Source: Polaromonas glacialis (lineage in GTDB: Bacteria; Pseudomonadota; Gammaproteobacteria; Burkholderiales; Burkholderiaceae_C). Taken from it: a stretch of 64,000 nucleotides of DNA. Where the stretch lies: NCBI RefSeq assembly GCF_000709345.1, contig NZ_KL448324.1, positions 296,860 through 360,859 of the forward strand, given 5' to 3'. A program made the translations under genes and the position numbers. Below, piece after piece: positions 57,460-64,000 of the stretch (its first letter is position 1; each line of letters opens with the position of its first letter). Below the pieces are notes generated by a model that worked only from the letters and a program-made list of their open reading frames with translations, was not told the origin of the DNA and made no database searches.

Positions 57460-58668
57460 ATGGATACCGCATACCTTCTCGACTGGGCCAACCTGCTGCT
57501 GCGCTGGGCCCACGTCATCACGGCGATTGCCTGGATCGGCTCGTCGTTCTACTTTGTCTTTCTCGACAGCAGCCTGACCAAACCCGAAGACCCGGAACTG
57601 GTCAACAAAGGCGTGGACGGCGAACTCTGGGCCGTGCACGGCGGGGGTTTTTACCATCCGCAAAAGTACCTGGTCGCGCCCAAGCAGATGCCGCAAAACC
57701 TGCACTGGTTTTACTGGGAGAGTTACTCCACCTGGCTGACCGGATTTGCCCTGTTCACGGTGCTCTACCTGTTCAACGCGGCCACCTTCCTGGTCGACAA
57801 AAGCGTTTACGACTGGTCCGCTGGTGCGGCCATTGGCGCCTCGCTGGGCTTTCTGGTGGCCTTCTGGTTTGTCTACGACACCATCTGCCGGACCCTGGGG
57901 CGCAAGAAAAACGGGGATCTGATCGTGGGCGTGTGCATTCTTGCCTTTGTCATGTTCGCTGCCTGGCTGGCCTGTCAGCTGTTCGCCGGGCGGGCCGCCT
58001 TCCTGCTGGTCGGCGCCATGCTGGCCACCACCATGAGCGCCAACGTCTTTGTCTGGATCATTCCCGGCCAGCGCAAGGTCGTGGCCCAGCTCAAGGCCGG
58101 CCTGCCGGTGGACCCGGTGTATGGCTGGCGCGCCAAGCAGCGCAGCGTACACAACACCTATTTCACGCTGCCGGTGCTCATTGCCATGCTGTCCAACCAT
58201 TACGGCTGGCTGTATTCGGCCAAGGGCAACTGGCTGGTGCTGGTGGCCCTGATGCTGGCCGGCGCCCTGATCCGCCACAGCTTCGTGGCCCGGCACAAGG
58301 CTGGCGTGCAGGGCAAGCGCGCACCCTGGGAATATGCGGGTCTGGGCGTGGCCCTGCTGGCCGGGCTGGTGGTCTGGATGGCCCCGCCGCCGCCGTCGGC
58401 CGCTGCCATTGCGGCCGCGGGCAAGCCGATCAATTTTGCCGAAGTCAAGACGGTCATCGACCAGCGCTGCGTCCTGTGCCACAACGCGCAGCTGCAAAGC
58501 AAGGGCGTGGCCCTGCACACCCCCGAACTGGTCAAGCAGCATGCCCAGGCGCTGTACCAGCAGGCGGTCGTGCTCAAGATCATGCCCATGAACAATGCCA
58601 CGCAAATCACCGACGACGAACGCGCCGTGCTCAAGCGCTGGTTCGAGGCGGGCGCCCCGGTCAACTAG
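57460..58668 (+). CDS. puuD: Membrane urate hydroxylase with cytochrome c domain
   Basis: 402 residues. About eight N-terminal membrane helices (residues 10-310, with LLRWAHVITAIAWIGSSFYF and conserved histidines) form the urate-oxidising part. The C-terminus is a cytochrome c domain with heme motif CVLCH at 337-341 and the distal methionine in IMPMNN. PuuD enzymes oxidise urate to 5-hydroxyisourate and pass electrons to the respiratory chain instead of forming peroxide. The HIUase gene upstream and urate permease downstream fit this. Confidence 0.95.
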   Translation: MDTAYLLDWANLLLRWAHVITAIAWIGSSFYFVFLDSSLTKPEDPELVNKGVDGELWAVHGGGFYHPQKYLVAPKQMPQNLHWFYWESYSTWLTGFALFTVLYLFNAATFLVDKSVYDWSAGAAIGASLGFLVAFWFVYDTICRTLGRKKNGDLIVGVCILAFVMFAAWLACQLFAGRAAFLLVGAMLATTMSANVFVWIIPGQRKVVAQLKAGLPVDPVYGWRAKQRSVHNTYFTLPVLIAMLSNHYGWLYSAKGNWLVLVALMLAGALIRHSFVARHKAGVQGKRAPWEYAGLGVALLAGLVVWMAPPPPSAAAIAAAGKPINFAEVKTVIDQRCVLCHNAQLQSKGVALHTPELVKQHAQALYQQAVVLKIMPMNNATQITDDERAVLKRWFEAGAPVN

Positions 58669-58722
58669 ACCGCTGGCGCACCAACGCATCCGGCACTGCA
58701 CACCAGTCACACACCGCCCCCG

Positions 58723-58747
58723 GCCCGTGGCGTAAACGGGCTTTTTT
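58723..58747 (+). terminator. Rho-independent terminator after puuD
   Basis: GCCCGT (58723-58728) pairs with ACGGGC (58736-58741), followed directly by six T residues. It lies 55 bases after the puuD stop and 34 before the permease start, so part of the permease expression may depend on read-through or on its own promoter. Confidence 0.65.
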
Positions 58748-58780
58748 CCCCGCCCCCAAGAAGACCCCAAGGAGACAAGC

Positions 58781-60283
58781 ATGACCCCTGACACCGTCCA
58801 TCCGGTAGATGAAAAGCTGCCCATCGGCAAACTCACCGCGCTGGGCCTGCAGCATGTGATGGTGATGTATGCCGGCGCCATCGCCGTGCCGCTGATCATC
58901 GGCCGCGCCCTGAAGCTCTCGCCCGAGCAGGTGGCGCTCTTGATCTCGGCCGACCTGTTTGCCTGCGGCATCGTCACGCTGATCCAGTCGCTCGGCTTTG
59001 GCCGCTACTTTGGCATCCGGTTGCCGGTGATGATGGGCGTGACGTTTGCGGCCGTCGGGCCGATGGTGGCCTTTGCCAATGCCATGCCGGGCGTGGAGGG
59101 CGCGCGCGCCATCTTTGGCGCCATCATCGGGGCGGGCGTGCTGTCGATGCTGATCGCGCCCATGATCAGCCGGCTGCTGCGCTTTTTTCCGCCGGTGGTC
59201 ACCGGCACCATCATTGCCATCATCGGCATCAGCCTGATGCGGGTCGGCGTGGGCTGGGCCGTGGGCGGGCCGGCGCAACTGGCGCAAACGGTCGATGTGC
59301 CCAAGCTGGTGGCCATGGTCGACAGCGCCAAGGCCGCGGCAGGCGCGGCTGCAGCGGCTGCCCCGGCAGGCGCGGCGCTGCCGGTCATGAAGCTGCCCGG
59401 GCCGATCCCGATGCTCGACAACCTGGCCTACGGCGCGCTGGACAACCTGGCGATTGCCGCCTTCGTGCTGGTGGTCATCTTGCTGCTGGTCAAGTTCATG
59501 CGCGGCTTTGTGGCCAACATTTCGGTGCTGCTGGGCATGGCCGCCGGCTGCGTGCTGGCCCTCTCGCTTGGCAAGATGAACTTCGACAAGGTCGGCAAGG
59601 CGCACTGGTTTGACGTGGTCACGCCGTTTGCCTTTGGCCCGCCGACCTTCGACATCGTGATGATCCTGACCATGACGCTGGTGATGATCGTCGTGATGAT
59701 CGAGTCGGTCGGCATGTTCCTGGCGCTGTCGGACCTGACGGGCAAGAAGATCAGCCAGGCCGAGATGTCGGCCGGCCTGCGCACCGACGGCCTGGGCACG
59801 CTGATTGGCGGCATCTTCAACACCTTTCCCTACACCAGCTTTTCGCAAAACGTCGGCCTGGTCGGCGTGACCGGCGTCAAGAGCCGCTGGGTCTGCGTAG
59901 CCGGCGGCGTCATCATGATCATCTTGGGCATGCTGCCCAAGATGGCCGCCTTCGTCGAGTCGATTCCCATGTTCGTGCTGGGCGGCGCCGGGCTGGTGAT
60001 GTTCGGCATGGTCGCGGCCACCGGCATCCGCATCCTGTCCACGGTGGATTACAAAGGCAACCGCAACAACCTCTACATCGTGGCGCTGGCCATCGGTTTT
60101 GGCCTGATTCCGCTGGTGGCGCCGCGCTGGATGCAGCAGATGGCCCACGGCCTGCACCCGCTGCTCGAATCGGGCATCTTGCTGACCGCCGTGTCGGCGG
60201 TGCTGCTCAACCTGTTCTTCAACGGTGCCAAAGCCGACGTGGGCAGTTCCATCGAGGCGGCCAAACTGGCCGAGGCGCATTGA
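58781..60283 (+). CDS. NCS2-family urate/xanthine permease
   Basis: 500-residue nucleobase-cation symporter-2 protein with about 14 membrane segments. The helix 1 Gln-His pair (LGLQHVMVMYAGAIAVPLI; Gln24, His25) and the SQNVGLVGVTGVKSR signature match proton-linked urate or xanthine carriers. An Ala/Gly-rich loop (about residues 175-200) is longer than usual. AAGGAG precedes the start. It supplies PuuD with substrate. Confidence 0.94.
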   Translation: MTPDTVHPVDEKLPIGKLTALGLQHVMVMYAGAIAVPLIIGRALKLSPEQVALLISADLFACGIVTLIQSLGFGRYFGIRLPVMMGVTFAAVGPMVAFANAMPGVEGARAIFGAIIGAGVLSMLIAPMISRLLRFFPPVVTGTIIAIIGISLMRVGVGWAVGGPAQLAQTVDVPKLVAMVDSAKAAAGAAAAAAPAGAALPVMKLPGPIPMLDNLAYGALDNLAIAAFVLVVILLLVKFMRGFVANISVLLGMAAGCVLALSLGKMNFDKVGKAHWFDVVTPFAFGPPTFDIVMILTMTLVMIVVMIESVGMFLALSDLTGKKISQAEMSAGLRTDGLGTLIGGIFNTFPYTSFSQNVGLVGVTGVKSRWVCVAGGVIMIILGMLPKMAAFVESIPMFVLGGAGLVMFGMVAATGIRILSTVDYKGNRNNLYIVALAIGFGLIPLVAPRWMQQMAHGLHPLLESGILLTAVSAVLLNLFFNGAKADVGSSIEAAKLAEAH

Positions 60284-60360
60284 GGGCACCCGCCGCCCTT
60301 TTGCCGTTGCTTTCCATTTTTTTTCGTCCTTCCTTCCTGCTCCTTACTTTAAGCCACACC

Positions 60361-61380
60361 ATGATGAAACCACTCCTGCGATCCCTCTCCCTGGCCTGCC
60401 TGGCCGCCACGGCATTTGGCGCCCAGGCGCAAAGTTCGGTCACCCTGTTCGGCCTGGTCGACATGAGCATTGGCTCAAGCAAAGCACCGGGCGGCTTGCG
60501 CCAGAGCGGCGTGGACAGCGGCAAGCTGACCACCAGCCACTTCGGCATGCGGGGCGCCGAAGACCTGGGCGGCGGTTTGTCCGCTGTGTTCCGGCTGGAG
60601 GGTTTCCTGCTGGCCGACACCGGCGCTTCGGGCCGCTTTGCGGGCGACACGCTGTTTTCGCGCACCGCATCGGTGGGCTTGTCGAGTAAAAGTTGGGGCA
60701 CCTTCACGCTGGGGCGCAACACCACGCCGTTGTTCATCTCCACCGTGTCGTTTAATCCCTTTGGCGACTCCTACGGCTATTCACCCAGCATCCGCCATTA
60801 CTTCACCAGCAGCACGGTCACCGGGGACTCGGCCTGGAACAACTCGGCGCTTTACGCCAGTCCCGATTTTGGCGGCTTCAGGTTCGGCGTGATCAGCGCT
60901 GCGGCGGCGACCAAGAGCACTGGCGCGGGTTCCAGCAACGGCTCGAACTGGGGTGCCAACGTCGGTTATGCCGGCGGCCCGTTGTCTGCCGCGCTGGTCT
61001 ATCAGTCGGTCAAGAAAGACGAAACAAGGCCTGTGCCGGCGGCAGTGCAAACCGACACGCGCACCTGGCAGCTCAATGGCGCCTACGATTTCACGGTCGC
61101 CAAGGCCTTCGCGCAGTACGGTGAAGTCAAGAACACGACGACTGCCAACCGGTACCGCATTTCCGAACTGGGCGCCCGGGTGCCGGTGGGTGCGGGCGCA
61201 GTGCTGGCCGCGTGGGGACGTGTGGCGCCAAAAACCGGGCCTGACCGCAACACGGTTTCCCTCGGCTACGACTACAACCTGTCCAAGCGCACCGATATCT
61301 ACGCCGTGGCCATGCGTGACAAGATCGACAACCTGTCGAATGGCAGCAGCTATTCGGTGGGCGTGCGCCACCGGTTCTGA
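60361..61380 (+). CDS. Gram-negative porin (beta-proteobacterial trimeric type)
   Basis: 339-residue outer-membrane porin. Signal peptide from MMKPLLRSLSLACLAATAF to AQAQ, then SSVTLFGLVDMSIG, the standard porin_4 first strand, the HFGMRGAEDLGGGLSAVFRLE strands and a C-terminal phenylalanine (VGVRHRF) for Bam-dependent assembly. It follows the permease by 77 bases and may admit purines or ureides through the outer membrane, but general porin function is equally likely. Confidence 0.93.
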   Translation: MMKPLLRSLSLACLAATAFGAQAQSSVTLFGLVDMSIGSSKAPGGLRQSGVDSGKLTTSHFGMRGAEDLGGGLSAVFRLEGFLLADTGASGRFAGDTLFSRTASVGLSSKSWGTFTLGRNTTPLFISTVSFNPFGDSYGYSPSIRHYFTSSTVTGDSAWNNSALYASPDFGGFRFGVISAAAATKSTGAGSSNGSNWGANVGYAGGPLSAALVYQSVKKDETRPVPAAVQTDTRTWQLNGAYDFTVAKAFAQYGEVKNTTTANRYRISELGARVPVGAGAVLAAWGRVAPKTGPDRNTVSLGYDYNLSKRTDIYAVAMRDKIDNLSNGSSYSVGVRHRF

Positions 61381-61405
61381 AGAACAAGCAACCGCTGGTC
61401 ATAAA

Positions 61406-62164
61406 GTGTTGCGCTTGCCCTCAGACCGTGCCCCGCGCAGCGAGCAGCAGGTGCGCGTTGACCTGGCGGCTGCCTACCGGCTGGCCGCGCTGGCGGGTTG
61501 GGACGATACGGTGTACACCCATCTCTCGGCCACTGTGCCGGGCGAGCCGGGCGTCTATTTGATCAATGAATTCGGACTGGGTTTTGACGAGATGACCGCC
61601 TCCAGTCTGGTCAAGGTGAACCTGCGCGGCGAGGTGGTCGATGGTTCGGGCCGGGCCGTCAACCCGACCGGCTTCACCATTCATGGCGCCGTGCATGCGG
61701 CCCGGCCAGAGCTTGAATGCGTGATCCATCTGCACACGCCCTGGGGGGTGGCGCTGTCAATGCTCCCCAAGGGCTTGCAGCCAGGCTCGCAGTGGGCGAT
61801 GCGGCTGCATGGCCGGCTGGGTCGCCACCGCTATGAAGGGCTGTCGCTTGGCGTTGATGAGCAACAACGCCTCGTGGTCAACCTGGGCCTGCTTGACGGC
61901 TTGATCCTGGAAAACCATGGCACGCTCACCGTGGGCCGCAGCGTGGCCGAAGCCTTTATGCTGATGCATGTGCTTGAGCGGGCCGCGCAGGCACAACTGC
62001 ACGCCATGGCGGCCACTGGCGGACATATCGCCGTGGCCAGCGACGAACTTGCAAGCCGCACCTGTCGCCAATGGGCTGGCGACGGCAGCGAGTGGGACGG
62101 CGACGTCGAATGGCCCGCGTTGCTGCGCCGCGCCGACCGTTTGACACCGGGCTACCGCGACTGA
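61406..62164 (+). CDS. Class II aldolase/adducin family protein
   Basis: 252 residues, probably from GTG 61406 (VLRLPSDRAPRSEQQVR); no ATG lies between the porin stop and the domain. THLSATVPGEPGVYLIN, the zinc-site histidines in VIHLHTPWG and the later NHGTLTVG histidine are visible. Members cleave or decarboxylate small hydroxy-acids, or bind them. It is 25 bases after the porin, so it may be co-transcribed. The substrate is unknown. Confidence 0.85.
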   Translation: MLRLPSDRAPRSEQQVRVDLAAAYRLAALAGWDDTVYTHLSATVPGEPGVYLINEFGLGFDEMTASSLVKVNLRGEVVDGSGRAVNPTGFTIHGAVHAARPELECVIHLHTPWGVALSMLPKGLQPGSQWAMRLHGRLGRHRYEGLSLGVDEQQRLVVNLGLLDGLILENHGTLTVGRSVAEAFMLMHVLERAAQAQLHAMAATGGHIAVASDELASRTCRQWAGDGSEWDGDVEWPALLRRADRLTPGYRD

Positions 62165-62466
62165 ACCAAATTTTTGCGCCACAGGCGTTTTTGCCCCTGA
62201 CGGCTTGAAGCCTGAGCCTGATTGACTGGCAACCACTGGCTGCAAAAAGCAGTGTTTTTGCTATTTAATTGATAGCTGCTAGTGCATATGGAGCATGCGC
62301 AAGAGGCCTATTTGATGCAAAAAATTTATTTTTTTGGGCAGGTTGATCCCGCTCTGATGCGGCCGGGGCTGGTTTTGCGCTGAACAGGCGATGGGTGTTC
62401 GTGCAACTGTCCGGATTGTGTAATGGGGCGCAAGTTGTGCGCTTGTTTTTAAATTCTGGTGAGTTA
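62165..62466. repeat. Intergenic stretch with hairpins and a Comamonadaceae-type repeat
   Basis: No gene is seen. A small hairpin GCGCC-ACA-GGCG followed by TTTTT (62176-62192) may end the aldolase message. GCAAAAA (62242-62248) pairs with TTTTTGC (62255-62261), and it is followed by TGCTATTTAATTGATAGCTG. From memory, near-copies of that last stretch are scattered between genes in Acidovorax and Polaromonas genomes. Promoter elements for the next gene are presumably also here. Confidence 0.45.
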
Positions 62467-63588
62467 ATGATGAAATCAGTCTTGATCTCTGTAATCCTGC
62501 ACGGCTTCGTTGCATCTGCCGTCGCGCAATCCGCCAGCGATATTCTCATCGGCGTCAGTTTGCCCTTGTCAGGCCCTGGTGCTGCGGCCGGGAAAGAGGG
62601 GCAGGCCGTCATGCAGGCTTACATCGACTCGGTCAACAAGGCGGGCGGCATCCAGGGCAAACGCATCGTGTTGCGGGTGCTGGACGACGAATTCAATCCG
62701 CAGAAAGCAGCCGACAACGCACGGCAACTCGCCAACGACAAGGTGGTGGCATTGTTCAATTGCTGGGGCACCAGCAGTTGCAGCGCGATGCTGCCGGTTG
62801 CCAGCGAATACAGTGTGCCGCTGATCGCTGGCATCGCGGGTTCAGGCCCCATGCGTACCCAGCCGGGTCATTTTGTGTTCAATGTGCGACCCACCACGAG
62901 CGCGGAAATTGCGCGCATGGTCGAGCAGATGGTCGTGGGCGGCCAGACCCGCATTGCTGTGGTTTACCAAAAGGATGCTTTCGGCCAGAGCGCCCTGGCC
63001 GCAGCCCAGGAGGTACTGGCCAAGGCCGGCATCAAGCCGACCGGCGAGGTGGCGTTGTCGGCCGACGCGTCCGATGTGCCTGCCGTGTTGGAGGCGCTGA
63101 AAAAGGGAGCACCCAATGGCGTCGTGTTGCTCGCCTCGTCCCGCTCTACCGTTGCACTGATCACGCAGGCACGCCGTAGCGGGTTGGCGGTGCCGATTTA
63201 CAACCTCGCCGCGCAGGCCAACCAGCGGGTCGCGACCGATCTGGGCGAGTACACGGGCAATGTGATCTTTACGACCGTCGTGCCCAGCCCTGCGCGCGTC
63301 GCCCTGCCGGTGGTCAACGAATACCGCAAGCTCTATGCTGCGGTCAGCGGCAGCGACGAGTTCTCTTACCTCGGGCTGGAGACCTTTATCAATACCAGGA
63401 TACTGGTCGAGGGTCTGCGACATGCCGGACGTGATCAAAGTCGCGAGGGCCTAGTCACCGCGCTTGAGACCATGGGTGCGAAAACCTTTGGCGATGTGGT
63501 CTCGGTCAAGTATGGCCCCAACCGCCGGGACGGTTCCAGCTTCGTGGGGCTTGCCATCGTTGATCGGCAAGGGCGATTCCGGGAGTAG
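62467..63588 (+). CDS. Leu/Ile/Val-type ABC substrate-binding protein
   Basis: 373-residue periplasmic binding protein from ATG 62467 (MMKSVLISVILHGFVASAVA); signal cleavage near VAQSA. ILIGVSLPLSGPGAAAGKEG, GGIQGKRIVLRVLDDEFNP and the KDAFGQS block are typical of the LivK-like family (PF13458). Binding proteins of this family carry branched-chain amino acids, amides, urea or aromatic acids. No permease genes follow in the window, so its partners are elsewhere or it is an orphan. Confidence 0.9.
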   Translation: MMKSVLISVILHGFVASAVAQSASDILIGVSLPLSGPGAAAGKEGQAVMQAYIDSVNKAGGIQGKRIVLRVLDDEFNPQKAADNARQLANDKVVALFNCWGTSSCSAMLPVASEYSVPLIAGIAGSGPMRTQPGHFVFNVRPTTSAEIARMVEQMVVGGQTRIAVVYQKDAFGQSALAAAQEVLAKAGIKPTGEVALSADASDVPAVLEALKKGAPNGVVLLASSRSTVALITQARRSGLAVPIYNLAAQANQRVATDLGEYTGNVIFTTVVPSPARVALPVVNEYRKLYAAVSGSDEFSYLGLETFINTRILVEGLRHAGRDQSREGLVTALETMGAKTFGDVVSVKYGPNRRDGSSFVGLAIVDRQGRFRE

Positions 63589-63651
63589 CCTTGCAGGGAC
63601 GCGACCTGAACCACACGCTTTTTCCGCGCGCCAATACAGCGTGCCCGTCGC

Positions 63652-64000
63652 TCAATATTCCGATGGGCTTTGCTGCACAGCCTCGCCTGTGCAAGGCGCC
63701 TGACGCCACCAGTCGCCAGCCAGTGACTGCTGCAAAAAGCCGCTGAAACTCGTCACCTTCAGCGGCACCAGCTTGGGCGAGGGAAACACGGCATGGACTT
63801 CCTGCTCGGGCAGGCCGTGGTCGGCCAGCACGGGCATGACCGCGCCATCGGCCAGCGATTCGCGCGCGACGTACCAGGGCAACACGGCCAGACCCATGCC
63901 GGCGCGCGTGGCGGCCAGCACCGCCGACAGGTTATTCGAGCGCAGCAGGCCCCTGACCGGCACCGACAGCTTCTGGCCCGCCGGCGTGCGCAGGCTCCAG
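63652..64000 (-). CDS. LysR-family regulator, C-terminal part
   Basis: The frame is open to the window edge, so the HTH is not visible. The 115 residues seen carry the end of an LTTR effector domain: SNNLSAVLAATRAGMGLAVL, PWYVARE and the VFPSPKLVPLKVTSFSGFL tail. It converges on the binding-protein gene. Its target cannot be inferred. Confidence 0.82.
   Translation of the reverse strand, partial: WSLRTPAGQKLSVPVRGLLRSNNLSAVLAATRAGMGLAVLPWYVARESLADGAVMPVLADHGLPEQEVHAVFPSPKLVPLKVTSFSGFLQQSLAGDWWRQAPCTGEAVQQSPSEY

Noticed and set aside
57310..60289. Two minus-strand open frames of over 500 codons opposite puuD and the permease gene
   Set aside because: They are antisense shadows rich in His, Arg, Gln and Gly with no motif; the plus-strand genes are certain.
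1..64000. tRNA genes, rRNA genes, CRISPR arrays, prophage or toxin-antitoxin modules
   Set aside because: None was seen: no cloverleaf sequence, no regularly spaced repeats and no phage structural genes.

Overview
The window looks like part of a chromosome of a Burkholderiales bacterium, most likely Comamonadaceae (Polaromonas/Variovorax/Acidovorax-like). The reasons are GC-rich coding DNA, several Bug-type (TctC) periplasmic binding proteins, a trimeric-type beta-proteobacterial porin and many FCD-GntR and LysR regulators. This placement is inference from gene content. No rRNA, tRNA or CRISPR array was seen.

Layout. (1) 0-6.7 kb: a tightly packed plus-strand cofactor cluster, thiolase (partial)-panD-bioA-bioF-bioD-bioB-cytochrome P450. 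(2) 7.0-18.1 kb: ten minus-strand genes that read as one unit: hydantoin-racemase homologue, a complete peptide-type ABC importer, two amidohydrolases and two orphan Bug proteins. A GntR regulator and an MFS carrier diverge from it, and two copies of ATTGTGACAAT lie between. (3) 20.4-33.7 kb: thirteen minus-strand genes: dihydropyrimidinase-like enzyme, Cys-less racemase homologue, two complete TRAP transporters, amidase, hydratase-like protein, class V aminotransferase, PuuE-like deacetylase and a second racemase homologue without the usual cysteines. A second GntR gene diverges. (4) 35.2-41.0 kb: an insertion zone with an IS66-family element (8-bp target duplication), an MFS pseudogene, and an IS21-family element inserted inside an already broken IS630-family transposase. 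(5) 41.2-48.7 kb: purine salvage and degradation genes (guanine-deaminase-like, LysR, MFS, uraD, Bug, second uraD, two hydroxyisourate hydrolases). They are built around two duplicated blocks that flank different transporter genes; an IS5-family element sits in one block. (6) 48.7-50.8 kb: a gene-poor stretch, then an AT-rich gene for a protein of three tandem RidA domains. (7) 51.0-60.3 kb: the main urate/allantoin locus: NTF2-like protein, tautomerase, M20 hydrolase, a UraD-allantoate amidohydrolase fusion, PuuE, GntR, hydroxyisourate hydrolase, PuuD and an NCS2 permease. (8) 60.3-64 kb: porin, class II aldolase, Leu-type ABC binding protein and a partial LysR gene.

Together, regions 5 and 7 encode a complete route from urate to ureidoglycine: NCS2 uptake, PuuD, HIU hydrolase, UraD, PuuE, AllC. 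The aminotransferase in region 3 could take ureidoglycine further. Regions 2 and 3 look like uptake and ring-opening systems for related cyclic amides (hydantoins, ureides, pyrimidine-like rings), but their substrates cannot be read from sequence. The most unusual items are the single-chain triple RidA with a degenerate middle domain, the cassette-like duplication around uraD, the racemase homologues that have lost their catalytic cysteines, and palindromes that may link the purine genes into one regulon.
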